A stretch of 64,000 nt of DNA from Rhodosorus marinus. Lineage: Eukaryota > Rhodophyta > Stylonematophyceae > Stylonematales > Stylonemataceae. Every line of letters begins with the position of its first letter. The stretch's first letter is position 1. Below, in pieces: positions 20,874 to 31,437 of this stretch. The stretch spans positions 806,001 to 870,000 of the forward strand of contig JAMWBK010000011.1 of the NCBI GenBank assembly GCA_029953675.1, read 5' to 3'. A model generated the notes under the pieces. That model was not told where the DNA came from. It ran no database searches and saw nothing but the letters and a program-made list of their open reading frames with translations. The translations under genes and the position numbers were made by a program.

Positions 20874-22322
20874 ATGGACGCTCTGGTGAAGCGAATGGAT
20901 GCTCTGGGCGGGTCGCACGTTTCTGGGCTATCGCATTACCTGGAATGGGATTCCATCGCTGCAAATTGGGTGCTGTTCCAGTTGCACAGGCAGGCCGTGC
21001 CGCATCCTGGTGACTGGTCTATTGGTCTTGTTGACTCACGATTTAACGTGCCTGAGGTTACAGCGATGGCGTTGGCCACTTCCGAGGTGGCGAGGATGGT
21101 GTCGGTGATTACACATCCTTTGCTGGTGATGACGGAGATGCAGGAGGAGCGATATTCTCTCGGCTCTGGGTGGGCGTTTCTTGGTGGCCTTCCCGAGCTG
21201 GATGGGATTAGCAACGGCAACTATTCCGGCCTGAAAAGAATCAGGCTGATGTCCTGGATTGAAAACTACCACGCTGTAGTGATTATCTCTTGCGAAGTAC
21301 GCCCCGGGATTGTGGCGGTGCTGAGAATCGCCGAGGTTGACGGAAGGCACAACCTTAACACGTGGAGTGTAGTTGATAGGGAGACACAGACGATCATCGG
21401 CACACAGACCATGTTTGACCGGCGCTCGTGCGACATGTGCGCCCTTACCGGAGACGTCTGCGACCCGCGCGTGTGCCATAACAAACAGTCGTTCGACGAG
21501 CTGCGAGCTTTTAGGATTTCTCTTCTCGATAAGATGGACAACCCCGTGTACAACATGCGATACACCATGTCGTGGCTGAGCGGGAAGTATGTTACAGCGG
21601 TTGGTCCTCTGCCTCCCATTTCGGTCGAGACGGCTTGTTACGCATCGGGGCCAGCGTTTGCATACGCGCTTCTCTCGGTGCTCCAGAGTGAAGTAGAGGG
21701 CGTTCACCCTCCTCGGTCAACCTTCCGTCTTGTTAAACACGCGAAAAATGAGATGGATTACTTCCTGGGTCTGGAAGACCAGCCCATGTCCTCGGCCAGT
21801 GAAGAGGTCAGCGACGAGGTCAGCGACGAGGTCAGCGACGAGAACAAGACAAGCGAGGAAGTCATTGCTCCGTTGAATGAGAAGAAGTCATCGAAGGATG
21901 TAAAGAAGCTGTTTGGTTCTGAAGCAAAGCGGCACCGATGCGGAACTTGTGGGATGTCGTTCAAGCGCGCATACGATATGAAGCGACACGTGATTGCAGT
22001 GCATCAGAAAATTAGAGACTTCAAGTGCTCGCACTGTGGTAGAGCCTTCACCCAGAGCGGACATTTGAACGAGCACGTGCGAGTGTCCCACACTGGGATA
22101 AACGTTTTCGTCTGTCCCGTTTGCAAGAAGACATTCGGAAACAAAGCTAAACGGGAGCGACACGTCAGAAACGTTCACGAGAACGAGAGCAACTTCAGAT
22201 GTGAAGTGTGTAAAAAGCTGTACAAGGATAAGACGTATCTCAAGCAACACTTGGCGACTCAGCACAACGTGACTGCGGATGCAGTCGGAGAGCTGTCAAA
22301 GATTTCGTTAACACAGTGTTAA
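20874..22322 (+). CDS. ZNF-06: four-finger C2H2 protein (group B)
   Basis: A 482-residue protein, the longest of group B. It opens MDALVKRMDALGGSHVSGL, followed by LEWDSIAANWVLFQLHRQA. LGSGWAFLGGLPELDG lies at 96-111 and the cysteine cluster is C186, C189, C196, C201. The linker (about 300-355) contains a perfect in-frame 12-base repeat coding E-V-S-D (21805-21840), followed by further acidic and Lys-rich sequence. Fingers lie at 356-377, 385-406, 414-435 and 443-464. Finger 3 is odd: the hydrophobic Leu of the recognition helix is Arg (NKAKRERH), which should weaken its core. The 18-residue tail ends LSKISLTQC. AATAAA occurs about 120 bases after the stop. Confidence 0.96.
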   Translation: MDALVKRMDALGGSHVSGLSHYLEWDSIAANWVLFQLHRQAVPHPGDWSIGLVDSRFNVPEVTAMALATSEVARMVSVITHPLLVMTEMQEERYSLGSGWAFLGGLPELDGISNGNYSGLKRIRLMSWIENYHAVVIISCEVRPGIVAVLRIAEVDGRHNLNTWSVVDRETQTIIGTQTMFDRRSCDMCALTGDVCDPRVCHNKQSFDELRAFRISLLDKMDNPVYNMRYTMSWLSGKYVTAVGPLPPISVETACYASGPAFAYALLSVLQSEVEGVHPPRSTFRLVKHAKNEMDYFLGLEDQPMSSASEEVSDEVSDEVSDENKTSEEVIAPLNEKKSSKDVKKLFGSEAKRHRCGTCGMSFKRAYDMKRHVIAVHQKIRDFKCSHCGRAFTQSGHLNEHVRVSHTGINVFVCPVCKKTFGNKAKRERHVRNVHENESNFRCEVCKKLYKDKTYLKQHLATQHNVTADAVGELSKISLTQC

Positions 22323-22689
22323 CAAATTCTTCGACAACCAACCTGAAGATGCACAAGGACTCAGGGTCTCTAGTGGTGAAACCGGGCTGTGTACGCGATT
22401 CTTATCTGATGCCGTAGGGAAAACTTTGAACATATATCGTAATAAAACTACACTCAGCTTCTTCGCTGAGGGAGTGCTGGACCACGAGCTCACGACAGAG
22501 CTAATTGCGACGTTTACGCATATCGTAGTGAATCCTTCGCTTCAGACTTGCTCACGTTGTGTTGACGTGCCGACCGCAGCTAGTCAAGTGTTTATATTCT
22601 CCTAACTTGAAGGTTAAGGGCGCAGAAGAGCGCATTTGACAATTGATCAGCACGAACGCTTTTGGTCAGCACACACAGCGCAACATCGA
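22323..22689. other. 3' flank of ZNF-06
   Basis: It contains CATATATCGTAATAAAACT near 22430, a probable polyadenylation region. I see nothing else. Confidence 0.4.
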
Positions 22690-23066
22690 GCTTAGCTTCG
22701 GCTTGCTCGGATTCGACCACCCACCGAACGAGTCAGCTAATCCGCCTTCGTGTAGCAAGATGTCTATCGTTTGACCTCCGTCAGAAGCTGTGCTCTTCAA
22801 CGGCAAGCCTTGGCCTGTCCAGCAAGGCTTGCTCGGATTCGACCACCAACCGACCCAGCCAGCTAGTCCGCCTTCGTGAGCAAGGTGTCTATCGATTGAC
22901 CTCCGCTGGAAGCTGAGCTCTCTTGGGCCAAGCTTAAGTCTGCCGAGCACGCCTTGCTCGGATTCGACCACCAAACCGAACTAGTCAGCTAATCCACCTT
23001 GTTGTCGTTCGACCTCTGTCGGAAGCTGAGCTCTTCAAAGCCAAACTTAGGCCTGTAGAGCACGGC
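22690..23066. repeat. 125-126 bp tandem repeat, three copies
   Basis: Copies start with CTTGCTCGGATTCGACCACC at 22702, 22828 and 22953. The third is diverged toward its end. The period of 126 is divisible by three, and both strands are open through the first two copies, but no protein family is recognised in any frame. The repeat may be a minisatellite or former coding repeat. Confidence 0.85.
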
Positions 23067-23546
23067 AGATAGACTTCATCTTCCTCTCCGTTTCGATGCA
23101 ACTCGTCGTATGAGTCATAGCGCAGTCCTTCATTGGGGCCGTTGGACTGGTTTCTGATTCACTCAGTCTGAACCTAGAACAACTAGGAGAGACTGCTAGG
23201 AGGCGTTGTGTTCTGGTTTCGCCTTGAGAAAGCTTCAGTTCGAAGCTCTTCGGGATGACAGAAGGCGGTGATGAGTTTTGAGGGTTGTCAGAGTGTATGT
23301 TTGGAATGCTTTGGGGGTGGTTTCAAGGGGACGGACTTGTTGTAGAAACGTTTCAATAAGGGTTGGAGTATTGCGAACGATGTTAGAACGCCTCTCCAGG
23401 CGTTGTTTTATTCTGTTTTCAATGTTTGTGTGATGTGAGGTACCGGTTATGGGGGATGCCGTCCCGGATGGGTCGGTCTCGTACAGTGACTTAAGGTTGG
23501 CGGTTTCGATTTTTTCGGGTTTTTTTGGTCTTCCGGTCTTATCGTA
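23067..23546. other. Leader region of ZNF-07
   Basis: About 480 bases without a supported gene. Its G/T-rich end resembles the other leaders of the family. Confidence 0.4.
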
Positions 23547-24956
23547 ATGGATGCTCTGGTTCGGCGGATGGATTTGACTGTTGGCGAGCATGTATCGGAG
23601 CTTTCGCCTGTCTTGAAATGGGATTCGATTCCCGCGAACTGGATTCTGTTTCGGCTGCATAAGCAGGCTGTTCCACACGCCAGTGACTGGTCAATACTAC
23701 TCGCAGATCCGAGGATTAATGTACCTGAGGCTACAGCACAGGCGATGGCTGCCTCAGAGATTGCAAGAATGGTTTCTGTGGTCACCCTTCCGATTCTGAT
23801 GATGACGGAGGTTCAGGAAGAGAATTATTCGCTCGGTTCGGGATGGGCGTTCCTAGGAGGACTTCCGGAATTGGACGGGCGGAGCAATGCCTCGTACTCA
23901 GGGGTGCAAAGCATCCGGACGATGTCAATGATTGAGAATGGGAAGGCTCTTGTGGTCCTTTCTAGCGAAGTAGCACCCGGTGTTTTGGCCATCATGAGAA
24001 ACGAAGAAGTCGACGGGAGGCACAATATCACGACGTACACCGTCGTTAACAAGGAAACTCAGACCGTTCTTGGCACACAGTCGTTCTTGAACCGACGTCA
24101 GTGCGATATGTGCATACTAACGGGCGATAACTGCGATCCCCGAACTTGCAGAAACGATCCGTCCTTCGACGTGCTTCGGGAGTCAAGAAAATCGATTCTT
24201 GCCAAGATGCCCAGGCCAGTGTGCAACATGCAGTACTTGATGCAGTTGTTTTCTGGGAAGTGGACCATGCCGGTCGGTCCGCTGGAGCCTATAACGATGG
24301 AGTGGAATGGTCATGTATCCGGAGCATCTTTTCGATATGCGCTGGTCTCGGTTGTGCAGATTGAAACTGAGAGAGTCCATCCACCTCGATCCACGTTCAG
24401 GATTGTAAAGCAGGGGCAGCTGGAAATGGATTATTTTCTTGAGCTCGAAGTGCAAAACATGAGCTCCACAAGCGAGGAAAGTACTATGGCTAGTGATGAA
24501 CTGATCGCACAGGTGCAAATATCAGGTGGATCAGGTTCCATCAAGAAGAAGCGGGGATCCCAAGGGAAGATGCACCGCTGTGACACCTGCGGGATGAGTT
24601 TCAAGAGGGGTTACGATATGAAACGGCACCGAATCGCGGTTCATGAGAAGATACGGGACTTCAAGTGCACTTATTGCGAGAGGTCGTTCACGCAGAGTGG
24701 ACACCTACACGAACATGTCCGACTGACGCACACTGGCGATAACGTGCATGCCTGTCCAGTGTGCGAGAAGGCTTTTGGAGCAAAATCGAAGCTGGAGCGA
24801 CATGTGAGAAATGTCCATAAGAACGAGAGCAATTTTCGATGCGCTGTGTGCAAGTGTACATACAAGGCCAAAGCGTATCTGAAAATTCACCTTCTCAAAC
24901 AACACAACGTAAAGATGGACGAGCTGAGGGACTTATCCGCCAACCTCAGCAGCTGA
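23547..24956 (+). CDS. ZNF-07: four-finger C2H2 protein (group B)
   Basis: 469 residues from the ATG in GTAATGG. The start MDALVRRMDLTVGEHVSEL is followed by LKWDSIPANWILFRLHKQA. LGSGWAFLGGLPELDG and SNASYSGVQSIR follow, and the cysteine cluster is C186, C189, C196, C201 (CDMC, CDPRTC). VAPGVLAIMR replaces the usual VRPGLVAxLR. The linker has SGGSGSIKKKRGSQGK just before the fingers, a possible nuclear signal. Fingers lie at 345-366, 374-395, 403-424 and 432-453, all with complete ligands. Finger 4 has Ile at helix position 6 (AKAYLKI). The 16-residue tail (KMDELRDLSANLSS) resembles those of ZNF-06, 08 and 10. Confidence 0.96.
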   Translation: MDALVRRMDLTVGEHVSELSPVLKWDSIPANWILFRLHKQAVPHASDWSILLADPRINVPEATAQAMAASEIARMVSVVTLPILMMTEVQEENYSLGSGWAFLGGLPELDGRSNASYSGVQSIRTMSMIENGKALVVLSSEVAPGVLAIMRNEEVDGRHNITTYTVVNKETQTVLGTQSFLNRRQCDMCILTGDNCDPRTCRNDPSFDVLRESRKSILAKMPRPVCNMQYLMQLFSGKWTMPVGPLEPITMEWNGHVSGASFRYALVSVVQIETERVHPPRSTFRIVKQGQLEMDYFLELEVQNMSSTSEESTMASDELIAQVQISGGSGSIKKKRGSQGKMHRCDTCGMSFKRGYDMKRHRIAVHEKIRDFKCTYCERSFTQSGHLHEHVRLTHTGDNVHACPVCEKAFGAKSKLERHVRNVHKNESNFRCAVCKCTYKAKAYLKIHLLKQHNVKMDELRDLSANLSS

Positions 24957-26054
24957 CATTTTTTGTTCGTTGACTGGCGCTCCCGCACAAGCCGTGAGAG
25001 AGAGCCCAGATGTATTCTGCTCCAGCAAAGATGCTGCATAATTTAATAAGCTTATCGGACGGCTCCTCACAAGCCGTCCAAGTTTTGCTCTAAAAACACA
25101 GTTCGTTCTCATCGTCACAACAAGCTTTGGTCTTCCCAACATCGACCTTGTTTATAAAAGAAAATAGATTGATATGTTCCATGCAGATATGCACCAGATT
25201 TCGACTACTTCCGGACAAATATTTTTAATACATTTTTCATTGTTCTATTGGAATCCTATTAAACGCTATCAAATAGATTGAAGTCTTGGCTTTTTGTCTT
25301 CACTTTTGGCGAGGACAGTGTCGACGGCCACGCCGCTTACCAGGTGAAGAGGTCACGTCCCGTTAGAGCAAAGCGGTTGTCGACCTCATCGAAGAGATAA
25401 TAAAGCCTATGTGATACATTATTTGTTCTGTTCACAGATTTCTGTATCCTGTAACAGCTTCCTGACGGGCGTGCATGTCCCGGTAAAGTCCAATCCGACA
25501 GTGGGGAGCGGCTCCCTCGGAAGGGATATACTCCAGCGAGGGTCTCATCTGCTGTCAGAGGAAACAGAATACAGACCTAGTCAAGGATGTATTCCTAGAC
25601 CGAGGACGAATATGCTTGCTTTTTCCACAGCTTTCTGTAGTCTGCCTGAGCAGTTTGTTGCTGACAGAAACGTCCCTCTCTACAATGATTCGCCCTCCAA
25701 CGGTGACGTGACTTTTTAGGCTTCAGCATTTTGGGGATGAGGAAGGGCGATGGAGGCAGGCAAGCAAGGTGAGCCTTCTGGCTTCAATCGGTTGACAGTT
25801 TATGTTCTTATCACTTGTGTTTATTTTGAAATGGCGGCTTTGGTCCATGCCGTCTAAGGGCTATGGTGAGTTCGATGGTCTGCAGTTTGGATCGCCAGTG
25901 AGCTCCGGTGGAGTGCGTCGGAGCTTTTCTGGACGAGTTACTGGGGCGGGGGAACGGCAGAAATGGCTCAACGAAAGCTGACTTGATTCGGGCCAGTTGG
26001 TGGTCTAGTGTCTTTGGATTCGAAAGCGCTGTGTGTCAGTTACTGCAGTTCGGA
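24957..26054. other. Intergenic, ZNF-07 to ZNF-08
   Basis: The 3' flank has a pair of opposed short repeats (GCTCCCGCACAAGCCGT near 24980 and GGCTCCTCACAAGCCGT near 25060). I find no gene. The 102-codon frame at 25411-25719 (plus) has no family features and weak support. Confidence 0.45.
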
Positions 26055-27455
26055 ATGGATTCTCTGGTGACGAGGACGGCTTCTCTAGTGGGGGCACAAG
26101 TTTCAGAGCTATCTCATCACCTGGAATGGGATTCTGTTGCCTTGAATTGGGTTTTGTTTCGGATGCATAAGCAGGCTGTGCCGCACCCTGATGAATGGTC
26201 TCTTGGATTGGTGGACGTAAGGCTGAAGATTCCAGGAGATACGCTTCGGGCGCTGGCTGCCTCTGGAGCTGGGGATATGTTCGATTTGGTCACCGAGCCG
26301 TGCCTGATGATGACGGAATTTCAGGGCGAGAATTATTCCCTCGGCTCTGGATGGGCCTTTGTAGGTGGCCTTCCGTATCTAGACGGCCGGGGCAACCAGG
26401 CTTATTCAGGTGTTAAACGAATTCGAATGATGACGTATCTCGAGAACAACAAGGGAGTCGTCATTCTTTCAAGGGAAGTGCAACCTGGGATCACAGGACT
26501 CCTTAGAATGGTCGAAGTGGATGGAAGACATGTGCTGACGACTTTCAGCATGGTTGAGGATGAGACACAAACCATCATCGCAAATCAGACGCTTGTGGAT
26601 AGACGACCTTGCGATATTTGTCTACTAACCGGAGACGCGTGTGATCCTCGTGTTTGCAACATCGAGCAGTCGTTCAGCAAAGTGCGTGCTGCAAGATTGT
26701 CGCTTCTCGAAAAGATGGACTTCCCCGTGTGCTCGCTGCAGTACATTGTCCAGTGGTTGTCGGGGAGGTGGACGATACCCGTGGGTCCGTTCGAACCAAT
26801 GCAGATGCAGTGGCACGCGTACATATCGGGACCCTCTTTTCACCATGCGCTTGTTACAGTATTGCAGAATGAAGTTGAAACTGTACATCCTCCTCGTTCG
26901 TCCTTCCGACTCTTAAAGCAAGCGAAGGAAGAAGTGGATTACTACCTGGATCTTGAAGACCAAGGAACATCTCTAGGAAAGAGACCGTGCTCTGGGACTG
27001 TAGAATTTTGGGGAACTTTGAAAGCGTCTAAAAGCCCAAAGTCTGTACGTATGGATGGGAAAAAGGAACATCTGTGTGAGACGTGCGGCATGCCTTTCAA
27101 ACGGAGCTACGATATGAAACGGCACAACGTTTCCGTGCACAAGAAGGTGAGGGAGTTCAAGTGCCCTCACTGTGATCGATGCTTCACGCAGAGTGGACAC
27201 ATGCATGAACATGTACGGATGACACACACGGGTGAGAACGTACAGGCTTGTTCCATTTGCAACAAGAAGTTTGGCGCGAAATCCAAACTTCTGCGACACG
27301 TGAAAACCGTCCACGAAAAAGAGCGAAAATTTGAATGCGGCGTTTGTTTAAAGTCGTACAAGACCAGGTCGTACTTGAGGGAACATCTGCGGGATCAGCA
27401 CAAGCTGAGCGCCGATGAGGTGAATCGCTTTTCTGAGCTAAGACTAACTGACTAA
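26055..27455 (+). CDS. ZNF-08: four-finger C2H2 protein (group B)
   Basis: 466 residues from the ATG at 26055 (CGGAATGG). The open frame reaches 147 bases further upstream only through GTG. It opens MDSLVTRTASLVGAQVSEL, then LEWDSVALNWVLFRMHKQA. LGSGWAFVGGLPYLDG follows, and the cysteine cluster at C186, C189, C196, C201 reads CDIC, CDPRVC. TEPCLMMTEF replaces the usual TQPxLMMTE, and DGRHVLTTF replaces DGRHNLSTW. Fingers lie at 341-362, 370-391, 399-420 and 428-449. Linker 2 is TGENVQA, the closest in the family to the classical TGEKP linker. Finger 4 (TRSYLRE) has Glu at helix position 6. The neighbour downstream is the convergent eIF4A gene. Confidence 0.96.
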   Translation: MDSLVTRTASLVGAQVSELSHHLEWDSVALNWVLFRMHKQAVPHPDEWSLGLVDVRLKIPGDTLRALAASGAGDMFDLVTEPCLMMTEFQGENYSLGSGWAFVGGLPYLDGRGNQAYSGVKRIRMMTYLENNKGVVILSREVQPGITGLLRMVEVDGRHVLTTFSMVEDETQTIIANQTLVDRRPCDICLLTGDACDPRVCNIEQSFSKVRAARLSLLEKMDFPVCSLQYIVQWLSGRWTIPVGPFEPMQMQWHAYISGPSFHHALVTVLQNEVETVHPPRSSFRLLKQAKEEVDYYLDLEDQGTSLGKRPCSGTVEFWGTLKASKSPKSVRMDGKKEHLCETCGMPFKRSYDMKRHNVSVHKKVREFKCPHCDRCFTQSGHMHEHVRMTHTGENVQACSICNKKFGAKSKLLRHVKTVHEKERKFECGVCLKSYKTRSYLREHLRDQHKLSADEVNRFSELRLTD

Positions 27456-27998
27456 TAAGACCAATATATATAACTATGTTATCTGCTTTGCAAAGAGCTC
27501 TCCTTGCGGAAAACTGTGGGTCTCCGATTCATCCGGGATTAGAAAAAAACGATCTCGGGTTCAGAGTCTGACACGATTCCGCCGTGTGGAAGTCTCCGCA
27601 GTAGTAAAAACTAGGTGAAAAAAAAATGGCGATTTTGTTTTTACTACATCACAGGTCAATCCTAGATTCACTCCGTGCGGTGGGCACGACTGTGCAAGCT
27701 AATCAGAAAGCAAAATGAAAACTTGACTCTCAGATTTTGCCTTTGAACACGCAATTGAGAACCGCTGCTAACAGAATAACTCAAAAATAACGCTCGAGAT
27801 GCGCAGGCATGGTCCCCTTCCGATTAGATCCCATGAATGAGATAACCGAGAACCATACGCGTACCACATATTGTCCACATGCGGCTCTGCCTCTTGACAA
27901 CGCCCGTGTTAAAGCAGTCTCATTGAGTATGAAACCATCTGAACTCGCTTTCGCGCAGATTGGCATCAAGCCTCCATTTGCGTGTCTCCTGCTCCAAA
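27456..27998. other. Convergent intergenic between ZNF-08 and eIF4A
   Basis: Shared 3' region of two genes that converge. It has ATATATATAACTATG just after the ZNF-08 stop. An inverted repeat of 11 bases (GTAGTAAAAAC at 27601-27611, its complement at 27637-27647, 25-base loop) may separate the two transcription units. No other gene. Confidence 0.5.
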
Positions 27999-29842
27999 TT
28001 AAATGAGCTCAGCGACGTTTGCGGGCATTTCTTCAATCGTCGTTTCATAGTATTCTTCGAGGGCCTTCAAGCCGGCGAGTTCCTCAGTGGTCACAAAGTT
28101 AATGGCAACACCCTGTGTTCATAAGCAGACATGCCAGTTAGAATCTGTGCGTTGCAAAGTATGAGCTGAAGCTAAGAATGTCCTTACTTTTCGGCCAAAT
28201 CGTCCTCCACGACCGATACGATGAATGTAATTTTCCCGGTTAGTGGGGAGGTCAAAGTTGATGACCACTGACAGAGACTGGACATCAATTCCTCTCGCCA
28301 ACAAATCAGTCGTGATCAGCACGCGGGTTGTGCCGGAACGGAACTCCCTCATGACTCCGTCACGCTCCTTCTGAGTCATCTCTCCGTGCAACGATGAAAC
28401 CATGAAATCTCTCTCCGTCATCGCAGCGTATAGCTGGTCGACCTTGTTTCGCGTGTTCACGTAGATGATGGACTGCGTAATGCTCACAGTTTCGTAAAGG
28501 TCGCAAAGCGTGTCGAGTTTCCAGTCCTCCCTCTGCACACAGACGAAAAACTGCCGGATACCGTCCAGCGTGAGCTCATCCTTCTTTACCAGCACCTTTA
28601 TCGGATCGTTCATAAACTTGTCGGTCATGTCCAGCACTTCTGACGGCATCGTTGCTGAGAACAATCCAACCTAAGCGCACCGAGGTCGCGAGAGAACCGT
28701 TTCAGTCTCGTCCGTGATCTCTAGTGGGAAATCCACAAACGACAGTTGCATCAAACCCCTTACCTGGCAAGTTGTGTTCATGTACTTGAACACATCATAG
28801 ATCTGATCCTTGAAACCACGAGAAAGCATCTCGTCTGCCTCATCCAGGATGAAGACCTTGATGTACGTTGTATCCAGCACACGCCTTGTGGCAATCATAT
28901 CAAAGACACGTCCGGGGGTTCCGACAAGAACGTGGGGAGTATCCCCAGTCAACCGACGAATATCATCCTGAACAGAAGTGCCTCCGATGCACGAATAGCA
29001 AGTCAGGTTCAAGAAGCTTCCAATATCAACCACGACCTGGACAACCGGAAGGCGGAAAAACATCAGCAATCTTCAACTCGTGAACCCCTTTTTGAGGACA
29101 CGGACTTACCTTCTGGATCTGCTGAGCGAGCTCGCGGGTTGGTGCAAGTATTAAGGCCTGCACCTTCTTCTGGCTAACATCAACGTTCTGTAATACACCG
29201 ATGACGAAGGTTGCCGTCTTACCCATACCCGACTGAGCCTGAGCGATCGTATCCTTCCTATCTATCAGAGGGACAATCGCTCGCTGCTGGATCGCGGACG
29301 GCTTTTCGAAACCATACGCGTAAATTCCTCTGCAATAAGCAACCACAAGGAGATCCGTCAGCCACACATCTCCTAAAGTCCGCTAGACAGCTCAACATTA
29401 TCAAGTTCTTGCTCTCCACGAGCGAGAACAACATTCGCAGCTGGCTCGTCTCGCGGAAAGACCACATTCTCGAGAAATAGCTGTGCAGGCAAGTCATCCA
29501 GGAATCTTGGCGAATTTCCATACCTCAACAACTCATCATTTAGGTTCATGTCATCAAACTTCTCGTAGACCTTATCCAAGATAGGAATCTTATCCTTCCC
29601 GTCTGCATTCTCCTCTGCGGCTGGGGCAGCCGCAGGGGCCGGCGCCGGAACAGTCTCTGCTACAGTCTCAACTTTCGCACTAGAAAAAGAAAACAATCCC
29701 GGATGGGAGAGGGGGAAAACTTCAGCAAAACAAAAAAAACACCATCCCTTTGCCCAAAACACAAAACAAGCCTGGACAAGCCCCGACAGCACCACACCAA
29801 CCCCCAAAAGCCTCAAAACATCATCACTTACCTATCTCCCAT
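27999..29842 (-). CDS. eIF4A: eIF4A-type DEAD-box RNA helicase, six coding exons
   Basis: Exons on the minus strand: 29842-29832, 29679-29524, 29329-29110, 29036-28764, 28670-28188, 28112-27999. They total 1257 bases (418 residues plus TAA). All five introns (152, 194, 73, 93, 75 nt) are GT-AG. The product would unwind mRNA leaders as the helicase of the cytoplasmic eIF4F cap-binding complex. Motifs: Q motif [10 protein letters not shown] (62-71), motif I AQSGMGKT (87-94), PTREL (119-123), TPGR (169-172), DEAD (194-197), SAT (225-227), ARGID (345-349), HRIGRGGR (370-377). Motif I has Met where most eIF4A have Thr. A Pro/Ala-rich stretch lies at 15-25. The 11-base first exon (MGD plus a split codon) is inferred from splice signals. 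An eIF4A-III paralogue is possible, but the overall pattern and C-terminus fit eIF4A. Confidence 0.93.
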
Positions 29843-31282
29843 ACTCAAAATCACAACAAACTCTCTTTCCGTAAAAGAAACGCAACAGCAAACTAACAGA
29901 TCGTCTTAAACCCAAACTTTCAATGTCCGACTTCACTTCTTCCTTCCCTCCCAAACTTCCTTCCCGACGACGATCATATACTGCCAGCAAGCCAATATAT
30001 ACAGTCCCAGTCCCTCTTCTTCCTTTCCCTTAACGTAACCCCCCTCTAAATTCCCAACCAATTTCACCAACCGACCGTAGAATATGAATAAAACTAAAAA
30101 ACAAGGGGCCAAAATATCCAGGCCAATGTTCCATATTTTCTTCTCCCTTCAAAGCTGCCCCCCCAAGAAAGAAGGGGCTTTAAACCCCCACCGTGAAAAA
30201 GAAAGTTTGCTTAAGAAAAGTACCCCCCTAGTAAAATAACTCACGGACCGCAAAAAAAAATCGGGTCAAGCACTCAGTTTAGGGGCTTTTTAAACTTCCC
30301 CGGGGGGGGGAGGAGGGTGAGAATCGACTGGGGCCTTCCGGGGCCCAGCGGAAAGGTTTTCTAGAAAAAATTAGAAGGTTCCGTTGGGAAAAAGGGGTGG
30401 ATGGACTTGGTCGTTGTGGGTACGGCATTTTTTAAAAATACGTTTGGGTAAAATCTAGTCTCGGAGCGTGAAGTGTGACGGCTTTTACCCGCTTTTGGGA
30501 ATGAAAATAAAGTTCGTCTCGACTTTTCAAGAGCATGTTTTGGTCACGAGAGGTCCTTTTTTGGGTGGAATTATGATCTAAATTGTCTTGGCTTAGTAAC
30601 CTTTTTGAATTTTGGATGAATTGTGGCCGGTGGATTTTTTTTTCAGGTTTTGAGCACATTCCCCACACGACGGTCCATCGACCGGTGCGATGGAAATGGT
30701 TTGGTAGTGGCGTTTGGTAGTTGCGACTTGAGTGGTTTGGGGTGGGGGAATACCAATACGAATGTGGATGATCTAATCTGGATACTGTACCATTGAAGGG
30801 AAGAAATTGTTTGCACGGCGTCTGTTCGCGACGGATCCGACAGGCGGGCATTCCTAGCCGGGTGTCTGGACGACTTTTATCGACGGACCCGATGTCACGT
30901 GAAAGACTAGGCCTAACGGAGCATCCTCCGCCCTGGCGTGTTTTGTTCAGTTTTCCATAGGGTTTATACAGCGTCTGAAAGGATGTTGCAACATGGCGCC
31001 TACCGTCTGGATCAACCTCCCTCCTTGCTCTGGGTGAATACCAGCAGTTGCATCCCCGTCCCAACCCCCGAACGGGTTTTGTCCACACCCCGGCGTACAA
31101 CTGCAGCCTCGCAGTTGCTCCAATTTCCCCCGCTCTCGCCAGTCTCGTCCAGCAAGGCAGTAAGCGAACCCGACGTTGTACAGTCCAGTGCGTGCCAACT
31201 CATCCATCCTCATTTGCAGAACCAATGGGACAAAACCCAGGCGAAAATTTTGAAGGAAAAAAGTTCGAAAGGTTTCGGATGA
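29843..31282. other. Divergent intergenic between eIF4A and ZNF-09
   Basis: It should contain the eIF4A promoter. TATATATT on the minus strand at 30001-29994, about 150 bases before the start codon, is the only TATA-like candidate. It includes a G-run at about 30302-30311 within a GC-skewed patch. A 222-codon open frame on the minus strand (30432-31100) has no ATG start and no motif, and I do not call it. Confidence 0.45.
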
Positions 31283-31437
31283 ATTCCACGCGTACAAGTT
31301 ACCAATATATTTCTCCCACATGTCTTTATTCTTACCAATAGAATAGTCCCACGTGTCTTCATAATTCCAATTTAGTAATCCCACGTGTCTTTATAATTCC
31401 AATGAATGAGTCCCACGCGTCCTGCTCCTTTCGAATG
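31283..31437. repeat. ~32-bp tandem repeat carrying CACGTG-type boxes, five copies
   Basis: Units of the form TCCCACGTGTCTTTATAATTCC start at about 31283, 31313, 31347, 31379 and 31411. Their cores are CACGCG, CACATG, CACGTG, CACGTG and CACGCG. CACGTG is the G-box/E-box bound by bHLH and bZIP factors. The array ends about 350 bases before ZNF-09 and could be an upstream regulatory element or simply a minisatellite. Confidence 0.8.

Noticed and set aside
25908-26054. 49-codon extension of ZNF-08
   Set aside because: Non-ATG start, and no relative has comparable sequence before MDSLV-type starts.
30432-31100. 222-codon minus-strand open frame
   Set aside because: No ATG at its start, odd composition, no motif, and a second long frame overlaps it on the same strand; likely chance in a GC-rich patch.
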